Assembly: GCF_001039355.2 (NCBI RefSeq)
Contig: NW_019773759.1
Coordinates: forward strand, 275,978 to 333,793
DNA: 57,816 nt
From: Lingula anatina
Lineage: Eukaryota > Brachiopoda > Lingulata > Lingulida > Lingulidae
Reading direction: 5' to 3'
Positions 22,529 through 32,578 of the stretch are shown here, piece after piece. The notes under the pieces are model-generated. The model was not told the DNA's origin. It did not search any database and saw only the letters and a list, made by a program, of their open reading frames with translations. The number at the start of each line of letters is the position of its first letter. Within the stretch, counting starts at the first letter, position 1. A program made the position numbers and the translations under genes.

Positions 22529-22740
22529 TAATATTAGCAATTGACAGCCAGGAAAAAATAAGGAACGGGGAGTGTTTTATAGAGTAACAGAGTTGATTGA
22601 CATGCTCTCATGATAGTTATACAAGTGCGTGTAATGTAAACGAGAGATGGCCGTTAGAGATTGCATGAGGTAGAGATAGAAACGGGAAGAAATCTACGCG
22701 GGGACTAACTAGAAAGTAGTTTATAACTTATATGAAAGAT

Positions 22741-22746
22741 AATAAA
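22741..22746 (+). terminator. Candidate poly(A) signal of SLC10 A
   Basis: AATAAA 700 bp after the stop codon. Canonical hexamer only; no transcript evidence, and other AATAAA sites lie nearby. Confidence 0.3.
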
Positions 22747-23456
22747 AGAGTTTTATTTACTACCTCGCGTAACAGCAAAAGATAAAGATAAACTTCAAAA
22801 TAAAACGATTGAACAATTAGAGTGAAGGAAGCATCAATCACACGACAAACTATGTGGCGGATTAAGTTTAATATTATCTTGTACACGTAAGGCACAGACA
22901 TCCTGGTTTTGAATTAAATGAAATAACAAGTACATTTGCTTTTCGTCAATATGCTGTTTTGTAATCTTCATTCAGTAATTAATTGTACAATTAAAAAATC
23001 TTTTAAATGTATACAGGGGTATGTGTAAATTGCGCTCCATTTGCCATGTGTACTTTAAACATTTATAATGTTTGAATGAAATTTTAAAACTAGAATAAAA
23101 TGTCACTGCAAACTGTTGACATGGAAATGAATGAATAAATTTATTCATATTTCAATGGTCAATTGTTCGATTTTTTGTGGGGTCTCCTTATCCCATACGT
23201 TTATATTATTTTACATTGTTCATATTATGAGGGTGTTTGAAGAATGTTATTGCCACTGAGGGTTGCAACCTCGTTCAGGAAGTGGATGGTGGTTGTTACT
23301 GTGCATAAAATGATTGACCAGTTGGATAAAAATCTGTAAAAATAAGCTATTTATTACCTATGATTCAAAGGGTAAAAGCTGAAAGGATGAAGAAATTGGC
23401 CAAGAATTTTTCCTGCGTTTTTTCATCTACTAAAACAGAACTGTGATTTAATTTCA

Positions 23457-23747
23457 ATGGCAAATGATAAAGAAAGTATAAATAAGTGGGACAAAATTAA
23501 ACGTATTTCGTTAGCAATCAATGCTCCTGTTGAAGATGGTTGCGATTCTAGCAAGCTGACGTTGGTTGCGTTAGAGAAGACAAGGCGAGATATAATTGCG
23601 ACCGATCTTGAACCTAACAAATCGAAACTAAAACAAACTGATTTTGACAGTGAAAGATTGAGTACGTTCTACGGCGACAGTGACAATAACAACCGTCGAG
23701 CAAATGTTAGCAACATTTATGCAGACAAACCTGGCTTTCGCAAATAA
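23457..23747 (+). CDS. Unrecognised 96-residue open frame between the SLC10 genes
   Basis: A Met-initiated frame of 96 codons with balanced, non-repetitive composition: polar, rich in Lys, Asp, Asn and Ser, with no signal peptide or membrane segment. It is unlike the low-complexity frames around it. It resembles no family I know. TACTAAAACAG at about 23429-23439 could be a branch-point and acceptor, so it might be a terminal exon. The base at -3 of the Met is T, a weak context. It could equally be chance in 3.4 kb of intergenic DNA. Confidence 0.3.
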   Translation: MANDKESINKWDKIKRISLAINAPVEDGCDSSKLTLVALEKTRRDIIATDLEPNKSKLKQTDFDSERLSTFYGDSDNNNRRANVSNIYADKPGFRK

Positions 23748-23759
23748 AGTGAGATAAAG

Positions 23760-25055
23760 CTTTTTTTGGCCGACAGGTCACAACCGTTCACTCCATTACA
23801 TGCATGAGGCTAGAAGTGTTTCCTATGTAGTTTTTTATGTGTCTCAGTGGGGCTCCGGGACATATATATAAAGTCTAGGTGCCACTTTGGTCATGCATAT
23901 TTTCGCAAAAAAATATTGATCTTTTTACCCAAACAAAGGTACGAAGTAAATTTAAAGTCAAATACGATTTGGCAGTTATAGGGACTTATATTTTGGACAG
24001 ATTCTACTTATGAAACTTGACAGTGGAACCAAGGAGTTATAACTCCTTGGTGGAACAAAGCCCAATTTAACTGGTCGAGATTTTATTCGGTCAAGGTCAC
24101 TGTTTGGGAGGTCAGAATTCAGGATTTTTAGCTGACAGAAAGGAGGGACAAATGTAATAATATGTAAACCACTTATATCAGGTTGTGCCATGGGATATTG
24201 AACGAGAGGAGAGGATTTTGGTCTCTCTTTACGTGCCTTTCTACCGTCATAACCTTGAAAGACCTTATGCAAACTCAAAGACGTGCTGCTTTGTTCATTT
24301 CTATTGTCTATTGTCTATTTTTATTTTTATTTTTTGATTACGTCGACTACGAAATGTCTGATGGAAATTATCAAAAGTCGTAGCAGGCAAAGTATGTTTT
24401 GTTTAGTTTTAACTGTTACCTTTATATATTTTTTTTTTAAAAAAAGAAAAAAAAAACGGGGATCGATCAAGTTGCTTTCAGTATCACTAACTTTTTTATT
24501 CTTATTATTTTTCTTTTTTAACTACTACATGCTACTTCAATTATCAGAGCCTTTTTAAATAGAATGAGACGGGTTGTATTGGTTAAAGTACGTATTTGTA
24601 TGCATTTAACAGGCAATGGAACACTTTAATATAGAAACATGATAACCGATGACACGCTTTTGTTCTCTAGTTAACGGCAATATGAACGTAACTGTCTATA
24701 TACGCATGCCCGTGTTAAGCTGATGAAGAACAAGGCGGGAGACAGTTTGATTACTCGCAAAGGGAAGCAATTTTTTAACCTTCATACACAAAAAATATTT
24801 GAATGATCGGATCAGTTAAAATATTCCAATCGGCATCCTTAAGCGACCCAAATTGTCTTTCGTAGGTGACACGATTAATCGTGCGGGTTTTCTTCATTTG
24901 GTATTCGGAATACTGATAAGCGTTTTCGTCCAACTGCACGGAATCAAGCTAGGCTATCCGACTATAGTTACTTCGTGGGTAACATGCAAGCATAAGAGTC
25001 CAGTTAAATAAGAGTCCAGTGAATTAGTTAATGTACAACTCCAGACACCGTTATC
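23760..25055. other. No gene recognised
   Basis: Contains an 18-bp inverted AAGGAGTTATAACTCCTTGG motif near 24030-24050 and T/A-rich stretches around 24310-24440. Open frames here are T-rich Phe/Leu strings and are not credible. Confidence 0.5.
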
Positions 25056-25057
25056 AA

Positions 25058-25092
<35 letters not shown>
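25058..25092. repeat. (AAT)n microsatellite
   Basis: About eleven AAT units downstream (in gene orientation) of the SLC10 B stop. Confidence 0.95.
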
Positions 25093-25093
<1 letters not shown>

Positions 25094-25181
25094 TAAAAGG
25101 AGTATCTAGTTTTTTTTAATAACTGCAGTCTCGGTCAAAAACTTGGATTACAGGCGGTGCACAAACGTACCACATAAATCG

Positions 25182-25361
25182 CATTCAGAACAGCGGACTC
25201 ACGGATCGCGCGGGTCAAATATGGCGACCCTCTAAAAAGCTTGCCGCTTAATTCCCGATTAGACAGGCACTGAATAGATTCCCCGCGGGGATTATGCAAG
25301 AAGCATTCGAGTGGGTCGGCCATATTTAATCCGAGGAGGTGTTAGTCCACTGTTCTGAATG
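25182..25361. mobile_element. MITE with ATTCAGAACAG ends
   Basis: CATTCAGAACAGCGGACTC at the left is inverted at the right as CACTGTTCTGAATG. Inner inverted blocks are GGTCAAATATGGCGACC and GGTCGGCCATATTTAATCCG. A second copy (about 26812-27160) is split by another MITE, and a half copy is near 21190-21270. Confidence 0.75.
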
Positions 25362-25410
25362 TGCTTATAGAGACATGGATCTGCGTCTCTACCGGTCGTT
25401 TTAAACACAC

Positions 25411-26187
25411 CTATTTTTCGTCTTTTTCCTTCTCAAACATTTCGGCGTCTACAACAACTCCATTCTCGTGCTTTTCAAACGCTGAGTTGCACACACTGTT
25501 GTCAACTTCGCTAATATCTTTTAACTCGCACTCACTCGCCTCGTCGTCCCTTTTATCACAGCACCTACGTTTAATGGTTAACGCGATCAGAATAAGATAC
25601 AGCGGCAGCGACTGAGACAAATTCTGAAGATAAGGCATCAGGGACCCCAAGTCTCCATCAGGCTGAGGAAGCGAGAACCGCAGAATGAGCATTGGTATGC
25701 CGATGTTTTGGATCCCGGTTTCCAAGGCGATTGTTATGGCGCGTCTTTTGGACTGTCTGAATATTTTTGCGAGGATGAACCCAAATATGTATCCGCACCA
25801 AGGTGTGATGATTCCGACTGCCAGTAGATAAGGTTGGTCTGCCAGCAAACCCCATACAAACCAGTTGACGTACAGCCCGAAAGAGTTAATGTATATCAGA
25901 AAAATTAACGCTAGTGGACGAATAAGACGTTTTAATTTCATGGCCAGCTTGGGTTTCTTTAGATGTAGAAGCAACCCCAAGGTGACGGGTCCCACTATGA
26001 CGGCTATAGTGGTAGCCACTCTGTCATATGGGATCTTAATCTTACTTTCATCGATGAAGAAACGTCCCAGGAGGAATAGCCACAGTGGCATCATGCCTAG
26101 AACAAAATGATGTTCTCTGTATTAGGACGTTATACTTATGTAGAAGTGATTGGCAATTTATGGTAATTAGTTTTCATAAAGTAGATA

Positions 26188-26251
<64 letters not shown>

Positions 26252-26252
26252 G

Positions 26253-26286
<34 letters not shown>

Positions 26287-28058
26287 TCTCTCTCTATCTC
26301 TCTCCTCACCTAAAGCCAGACAAGTGCTCAGAAACGTCATAGTGATGCTGAGCTCCAGTTCCCCGCCTAACATGACGGCCCAGACGTTACTGCCCCCACC
26401 CCCGGGACTACAGCCTATGGTCAGAAGGCCCAGTCCAAACGCGGGTTCCACCTGAGTGATCTGAGAGACTGCAAAAGCCAGCTGCAAAATATAAACAAAT
26501 GTTATTATTATTATTAAGCAAAGACAAATTAATCTGCAAAACATAGTGTCTTCTTTTAAGAAATGTTAAAACATTTAAACTCTTAAGATTCTCTAAAGAT
26601 TCGCATCTTTTGGACATGTTTAGGCAAAAGATATGCACTACCTGTATCCGTTATGTTTGAGAAAATTCATTGTTCCTCATGCGACACTTGCCAGAACAAA
26701 GAATATATATATTACGAAAGGGTGCCAGCGTTTTATTTGACACAAAAACCCAAAGAAAGTCCTGGCATTTCACAGGAAAAACACCTCTAAAACCGAACAA
26801 AGCAACGATTACAAACAGTGCAGAAAGAACAGCAGACTAACAGATCCGAGGATCAAATATGGTCCACCCACTTGTATCAGGCCCGTAGCCAGCAATTTAA
26901 AATGGGGGTTCGTTTTCTGAAAAAATGGACCTTTTACCATAAAACCTTCATGTACCTAGATAAAATTTTATCCAGAGTTGACCTTTTTCCCAGCAAAAAG
27001 GGTGGTTCTTTCGAACCCCCCGAACCCCCCCCTGGCTACGGGCCTGTGTATGCTTGTTGCACAATTTCCGCGGGGAATCTATTCAGTGTTTAATCGGGAA
27101 TTAAGTTTTCATTAGGTCGCCATATTTGGTCCGCGGATCTGTAAGACTACTGTTCTGAATACGCTCTTATTTTAGGTATGTATGTTTCTAACACCCCATT
27201 TCCATAGATTTATAGATCGATCTATCCCTGTGGGGTGTCTCACTAGATTACTGTCAGCTTGGCCGGCTTAAGCGTCTGTCCCGCCTACTAAAAGCTGTAA
27301 GGGGGTAATTAACTATGGGACCCGCTCGGCTGACTGCAATTTAGCGTGAACCCCCAGGGAGTTAGGTCGATCTAAAACTTAATCTTTAGATCGATCTAAA
27401 CCTCTGGGAAAGCACCCTAAGAACCACTCACCAGAGGCATCATCAGGTACTGAGAGCAAAACCCCAGCAAAGGAGCGACTGGTTTCTTCAGAATGCCTTT
27501 CACAGTCTCCAGGTTCAGCGTGCATCCCATTAAGAACGTAATAATAGCAACCAATGTTGTCGTGACATACCTAAAAATCTGATCTACAAGCCGTGGTGCA
27601 CGTATTACCACCAGCTCAGGGTAGACGACGGTCTCAGTTTGAAGCACCGGTGAGTCTGCTTTTTGGTAGTTATTTACTGTTATATACGTAAACTCTAAGC
27701 TAATCTCGGTCCGTCCAAGCCGCCGAGCATTGATTTGAATTTTGCCACTGCATTCTACATTTAGCTGCGGAGTAACAACAGCACTTGGGTTGGTTGTCGT
27801 CATAGATACAGAACTGTTGTCACCATGGAAACTGTCGTCAAGGTACCGGGCACTGGCAACCCGACTGTCCTTGGTCCAAGCGCGTATGGAATTGTTCATC
27901 CAGCCATAACAACTGTAGTTGAAGTGAAGCGTTGTATCTTTTTCCTCAATAAGGAGAATATTCTTTGGACTGAACGTAACATTAACGCCCGATGAACAAG
28001 AGAAAAGACTGTTAGCTGCTGCAATGAAAAGTACGATACATCGTGCTGAAGGTGTCAT
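25411..28058 (-). CDS. SLC10-family sodium-dependent transporter B with extracellular N-terminal domain
   Basis: Three exons on the - strand, 28058-27432, 26481-26310 and 26096-25411, join to 494 codons plus stop. Introns are phase 0 then phase 1, with GTGAGT/GTGAGG donors and TTTGCAG/TTCTAG acceptors. The chosen Met (28058) has A at -3 and begins MTPSARCIVLFIAAANSLFS, a good signal peptide; the frame is open upstream but without ATG. Residues about 25-165 form a beta-rich ectodomain with N-glycosylation sequons (NVT, NYS, NNS, NSS). Then come the first membrane helices (VTTTLVAIITFLMGCTLNLE), GCSPGGGGSN, ELELSITMTFLST, and the sodium-site motif ETGIQNIGIPMLIL, followed by an acidic cytoplasmic tail. 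Long luminal N-termini are known in the SLC10A3/A5 branch, which this resembles in plan. Substrate unknown. The middle exon is 172 bp, exactly as in gene A, which faces it tail to tail. Confidence 0.92.
26190..26305. repeat. (CT)n-(CA)n-(CT)n microsatellite in SLC10 B intron 2
   Basis: Compound repeat: CT to about 26213, CA to about 26284 with one GTGG interruption, then CT/TCTA. It lies immediately next to the donor of the 172-bp exon (26309-26308), so on the - strand the 5' splice site is followed directly by GA then GT/TG repeats. Confidence 0.95.
26812..27160. mobile_element. ATTCAGAACAG-family MITE split by a nested element
   Basis: The left part (GAACAGCAGACTAACAGATCCG) and right part (CGGATCTGTAAGACTACTGTTCTGAAT) match the 25182-25361 element, but 26878-27046 is a foreign insertion. 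It lies in intron 1 of SLC10 B. Confidence 0.7.
26878..27046. mobile_element. 169-bp MITE, TIR CAGGCCCGTAGCCAG, 5-bp target duplication
   Basis: Perfect 15-bp inverted ends (CAGGCCCGTAGCCAG and CTGGCTACGGGCCTG) flanked by TGTAT on both sides (26873-26877, 27047-27051). A related 454-bp element with ends CAGGGCCGTAGCCT and target duplication CACTC is at 40934-41387. Non-coding. Confidence 0.9.
27190..27416. mobile_element. MITE with AGATCGATCT-rich ends, copy 2
   Basis: Inverted relative to 5926-6134. Shares CACTAGATTACTGTCAG, GGGGGTAATTAACT, GTGAACCCCCAGGG and the TAGATCGATC ends. It lies in intron 1 of SLC10 B, ending only about 15 bp before the exon 1 donor. Confidence 0.75.
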
Positions 28059-28169
28059 ATTCCTGGTCACCCTTTTCGACAGCAAAGTTGAAGCCAAGCA
28101 AATTGGTGTCTTAAAGGCAGCTGCAGTTTTCAGATGCCATCCTAAGGATGCCCGTAACAACCACAAAGC

Positions 28170-29285
28170 AATCCATTATATATTACATTATCATGAGGCG
28201 CACGTGCTGCTCACGCGCTAGAACTACGCCTATGTATGTTGTGGGGCGGTTTCACAAGAGAAGCTATGGGCTGACACGGATTTAGCCTTAAGACCAAATT
28301 ATCTTTGACGCAAAGTAAATCAGTAGCGTCCAATTAATGGGTTAACTTGCCCGTTTTGTAACGAGAAACATATGCCAAATTTTAGATCAATGCTTGATTA
28401 CTTTACATAAGTAAACCACTAGAGATTTGTCCTGAATCAAAATAGGCCAAAATTGAATGTTAAAGTTTAGACCTATTTTTCTGCTATATCTCTTTTTTAA
28501 AACCGCTCAGGACGTTTAAGCAACCTTCCTGTTATCTAGTGTATTGGTGATGATAACCGAGACTGCATAAAAAGAAAATTCTAAGCTCTGGTACCAGATA
28601 CAGGAACAAGAATCCAAAACTAGAGCGCCCTGGGAGATCAATCGATCTCAGATGTTTGGATTTAAAATGCTTTAATTGACGCTTTTGTTTTTTTTTTAAT
28701 TTAATTTAATTTAATTTAATTTAATTTAATTTAATTTAATTTTCTTCTTTATCTGTCGCAATGCAAACTTATCGTAAAAATCCTCACGTGCGTAAAGTGC
28801 ACTGAATGTAAATTAAATAGGTCTAAGTCTTAATCTAGCGACAATAATAGAGAAAAAACAGCGTTTGTTAGTGTATTGCGTAAATGGACATAGCAAATAA
28901 ATAAATAATCAAGATTTATCTAAAAGTACAGATTGCCGCGTACTGCTGTAAATATTAACATAAACCTGTCCGCAATTTGACAATTTCAGTGATTACGTTT
29001 CACTTACACTGCCACGTATTAAACCAAAACAATTGATCGCGGGATATAAACAAATAAATAACGCAGCCCTTTTACCAGTGTACTAATATATATGCATAAC
29101 CAACATCGCTTTGGGTCCCCTTTGAGGTCCCCAGGCATTGGTGAACGTATGCCTGGGGTCAATAATTGGAACAACTGTTAATGATTAAATTGTCACGTGT
29201 GCACTTCTGATTTTGCGCCAGCCGTACCATAACATTGCCCTTATAGTAGGTCAATATATATATATATACAACAACATATATATGA
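28170..29285. other. Upstream region of SLC10 B; promoter not identified
   Basis: No TATA box or clear regulatory motif can be assigned. Contains (AATTT)n at 28698-28742 and a perfect 10-bp hairpin CCCCAGGCAT / ATGCCTGGGG at 29129-29158 with a 10-base loop. No open frames of note. Confidence 0.45.
28698..28742. repeat. (AATTT)n microsatellite
   Basis: About nine perfect units. Confidence 0.95.
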
Positions 29286-29290
29286 TAATA

Positions 29291-29559
29291 CAGTGGCGGA
29301 TTTAGAGGGGTGTGTGTGTATGTGTGGGGGGTCCTGATTCCCCCTTTGATTCCTGAAAAAAATCACACCAATGGTGCCCTCTTGAAATTACAATTTTGAC
29401 TAGCTGAATCTTTCTTCTTAACAGTACCAAATGACACCATTCGTCCTCTAAAATACCAAAACTTTTCGGGGCCCGAACCCCACACCAAGGGGTGGAGGGG
29501 GGGGGTCGGCTCCGCATCCCCCCCCCTCCGCCCTTCATTTAATCTTGGATCCGCCCCTG
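29291..29559. mobile_element. CAGKGGCGGAT-family MITE
   Basis: Left end CAGTGGCGGATTTA, right end GGATCCGCCCCTG, with ATAATA on both sides as a likely target duplication. The interior matches the 13384 copy in opposite orientation (ATTTTGACTAGCTGAATC, TTTTCGGGGCCCGAACCC). Confidence 0.8.
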
Positions 29560-29768
29560 ATAATATATATGTATAAAATCAAACGTTGAATAACTCTCAA
29601 CTTAAGCCATAGGACGGGTGCCCGTCGAAGAGAAAGTTATGAGAATTTTAAGACTTCAGAATGCTGAATGAGTGTTAGATTGCTTAGTTTTTGAGCTAAG
29701 TGCTCAGAAAATATTAACATCAAGAATTTTGCAAATATATATATATATAATTTTCTTTTTTTTCGTCT

Positions 29769-29772
29769 TTCT

Positions 29773-29803
<31 letters not shown>

Positions 29804-29884
29804 TTATTATTATTATTATCATGTTTAATTCTACGTATTGGATTCGGTACGCCACACGGTCATGCATAAAGAAGTGAACCGAAA

Positions 29885-29927
<43 letters not shown>

Positions 29928-29931
29928 ACTG
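29769..29931. repeat. (CTT)n(ATT)n and (AAAT)n microsatellites
   Basis: CTT then ATT runs at 29769-29820 and AAAT at 29884-29930. Apparent poly-Arg or poly-Ile frames on the - strand come from these runs. Confidence 0.95.
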
Positions 29932-29934
29932 TAT

Positions 29935-30915
29935 ACAGGGTGCAGCGACCTGTTTTCACTTGATTTAAACACGAGTATAATGAATATGGGTTTTTATTTA
30001 CTAATTAGGAAAGTACAAGAAAAGGCTCATCTCCATTACTTTATATCATGCCATCTCTGTCAAAGTATCTGCTTAGCTTGATTCTTTTCCATTACAAGGT
30101 CAGAGCACGACAGAAGCTTTAACTGTTCACGGGCCGTTGAATTTTGTCACGAATAAAAATAACAGCAAGCCCACCTCAAAGACGTATGTATCTTTAAATT
30201 CTAATACAGAGACAAAAAGGGCATTATTATTATTATTAGCTAAAGGTTGTTTTGTTTGTTTGTTTTTTCAAATATCACGGCAAACCTGTCTTGAAATAAT
30301 AGTCTAAATGTGCTTGATTTATAGACTTGAAAAAGGATTAGTTTTTTTTTCCAAGAATTAAGAAAATTGTAAAACGGCACATATCATTACGGTATATAAA
30401 GTCATTATCTGGGCCAAACCTGGGGTGAGATTGGCCTTTGAAGACCTTTTGCTCTACATGTGACGATTTAGTCATATTCCCTAAACTGATAAAAGGTCTT
30501 CAAAATGGAAGTATTCGCAGGTGTTTTTTTTTTTCGTTCTACTTCTTTATAAATTAACTACAACATTGGTCAAAAAGGTTGTCTCACACCCAGTTTCATG
30601 TGCTTTTATTTATAAATGATCACATCACAGGAGTTGATTGCTATAAATGGCGATTTTCATTCCAGATACCATAACTAACATGATGAATGGTACAGAATAT
30701 ACAAACTAGCGGTTATATACCCATATTTAGTACCATATATTCACATTTATTACAAGTACCCCTTCAAATCCGATATTCCACTGTCATTTCCACGAAGGTA
30801 AAGAAATGTCCATTTAATTGAATTGACACCACCAAATGTTACCAAATTTACACACATTTAGCATTAGGGTGTGCTCGTTAAAGGTCACGTGTCTATTAGC
30901 GTGTGTGTTTACTGC
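29935..30915. other. No gene recognised
   Basis: AT-rich sequence with short (ATT)n near 30225 and no credible open frame. Confidence 0.5.
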
Positions 30916-30924
30916 GTACTGTAA

Positions 30925-31310
30925 TTATCTCCTGTAGGCGGCGCGGCCTGCCTGCAACAAGGGTAACGATTCTGTTTTGTGGGATATTGCCACATGTTGC
31001 CTAAAAAGCTTGGCGGAATTGGTCCGGACAATTATGGGTTTAGTTCTCCTTTGGATTGCACACTTCAATTCATGCCACGGATGCTCAATAGGTTTATTAT
31101 CAGGATTCAAAGATGGTTTCACCAGCCTCAGAACATTGGGTTTCTGCAACACATCACTCCCCACGTAATAATTGTGTGCAAGTGTGCTGTCATGATGAAG
31201 CCTGGATCATCCCCGAAGTCCCCTCTTGCAGATGGAATGAGATATCAGTTGAGAATATTAGCTTCAATGACCCCAGAACGGCCAGAACTTTGTCAACCAT
31301 CACTAGGAAC
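30925..31310 (-). pseudogene. Tc1-type transposase C-terminal fragment
   Basis: The - strand reads PSLNPDNKPIEHPWHELKCA (about 31118-31059) followed by a typical Tc1 C-terminal helix region ending near 30925. Upstream, around 31210-31170, a decayed HDSTLAHNYY corresponds to the QDNARPH block of the DDE domain. Frames are broken. The PDLNPIEHLWDELK consensus of Tc1 transposases is clearly recognisable. Confidence 0.8.
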
Positions 31311-31489
31311 AAGTTGGTTTTGCTGACAAATCAGGGTATTTCTTGTATGCCTTCGACGGTCAAATTAGGGCCCGTAGACAAGTTGCAAAATGCTTTTTGA
31401 TAGTTTTGTGCAGGATAATGTCGCCTCAGGTGTCAAGTCAGTCCACGTTAGGAGAGAATTCCATGGTTTTAGTGCATTGTTCTTTCCGG

Positions 31490-31625
31490 AAAAGAACGAT
31501 ACTTGGGCAATTCACTGAAACATTCTCAACAAATATCTCACTCCATTTGCAAGAGGTGACTCCAGGGATACTGCAGGTGTCATCGTGGAAGTGCACTTGC
31601 CCACAACTCTCAACTGCTGAGTGAT
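31490..31625 (+). pseudogene. Inverted transposase fragment
   Basis: About 110 bp here is an inverted, diverged copy of 31185-31300 (for example GAGATATCAGTTGAGAATAT against the complement of the segment at about 31525-31545). It is a second piece of the same Tc1-type element in opposite orientation. An N lies just after it at 31638. Confidence 0.5.
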
Positions 31626-31794
31626 TTGTTGCAGAAANCTGTGTCTGTACATAAAAAAAGGTGTAACAGCGGGGGATTTTTTTGACAATCTTCGTACTGG
31701 AATTAAAATTGGCGTTTACAGACAGACCGTTGACAGAAAATTTTTCCAATGAGTTTGAGTTTGTGACTCTTCTTAATGCAAAATTAAATATTAA

Positions 31795-32141
31795 AAGGAT
31801 AATTACTCTTCATGTGAGATCTATATTTCACAATAATAACATTGTGAACAACTCATAAAAATTATTTTATTCTGTTGTACAACAAAAACGGTAGTTATAG
31901 CTATTATTCTGATAATTGAGACGACGTGACCTCCATTGATGGCTATTCTCTATTATAATCTCTTAAGAGATTATAACAAAAAAACTTTTTAGAAAAAAAC
32001 AGGGACTAACTTTGAATGTAAAAATGGATTCATTAACCATTGGTAAGTATGGGAAATTGTTGGTTGTTTTACTCCAGGAAAATTATTATTATTATTATCA
32101 TTATTATTATTTTTTGGCCAAAATGAAGAGTTATTATCCCT
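31795..32141. mobile_element. TTAA-flanked MITE, copy 1 (piggyBac-like)
   Basis: Flanked by TTAA at 31791-31794 and 32142-32145. TIRs AAGGATAATTACTCTTC and, inverted, AGGGATAATAACTCTTC. The centre has the 18-bp palindrome TAATCTCTTAAGAGATTA. Two other copies are at 40481-40826 and 53997-54346. TTAA duplication is the piggyBac signature, but no transposase is present. Confidence 0.8.
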
Positions 32142-32347
32142 TTAATCAAACTCTATAAGATATCCCATGTTTTGTGTAAAGATTCATTTGAACAATTTGT
32201 TAATTAAATTTGTCTGTCTAACTGCGACATTTCCCTCATTGCAAGGCTGCGTTAATGCCTGCCATCAAAACACTGATGTAGAGGAAAAAATAACACAAAA
32301 ATTAATGAACAAAAATCTAACACAACTGTGATGTTTGTCTTTTTTAA

Positions 32348-32353
32348 TTTATT
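32348..32353 (-). terminator. Candidate poly(A) signal of the VWA-repeat gene
   Basis: AATAAA on the - strand, 164 bp after the proposed stop codon of the terminal exon. Confidence 0.45.
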
Positions 32354-32516
32354 GCCATCTGAATATAAAAAACACAAAATGTGACTGCAAGACGTCGTAT
32401 TCATGAAACAGAACAAAAGCGAACTGTCTATACTAGTAAATTCAGTCTCGTGTAGTATGGTCTAGTAAGACGTGTATTTCCCCACGTAGGACTTGCATTA
32501 CTTGAGAGTCTTCATC

Positions 32517-32578
32517 CTACGGACATATTTTTTCTCGACCACGATAAAAGCATGGCAGAAAAGGCGGCGTCACTGTTG
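32517..32578 (-). CDS. Terminal exon of the VWA gene
   Basis: The acceptor TTTTAACAG precedes a frame in the same phase 1 as the linker exons. It codes a T-V-T-P-P linker, then FLPCFYRGREKICP and TAG (32517-32519). The intron before it has the same sequence flanks (AACAAACAAATAACAG) as those of the 24-bp linker exons, so it looks like a linker exon that lost its donor and reads on into a basic, two-cysteine tail. A poly(A) signal follows. Inferred from splice logic only. Confidence 0.5.

Larger units (their letters stand above)
22041..23420. other. 3' flank of SLC10 A: likely 3' UTR, 40-bp minisatellite, poly(A) signal
   Basis: After the stop there is AT-rich sequence without open frames. 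AATAAA at 22741-22746 and others near 23092 could serve as poly(A) signals. Confidence 0.45.

Noticed and set aside
24283-24558. Hydrophobic Phe-rich frame as a membrane protein
   Set aside because: Produced by T-rich runs; no conserved features or splice context.
26085-26342. His/Thr- and Ser/Leu-rich frames
   Set aside because: Translated CA/CT microsatellites in an intron.
31113-31624. Paired ~95-codon frames with a shared H-D-E/D ... C-R/K-W pattern as a novel protein domain
   Set aside because: The similarity is explained by two inverted fragments of one Tc1-type element; the other strand shows the transposase motif PSLNPDNKPIEHPW.
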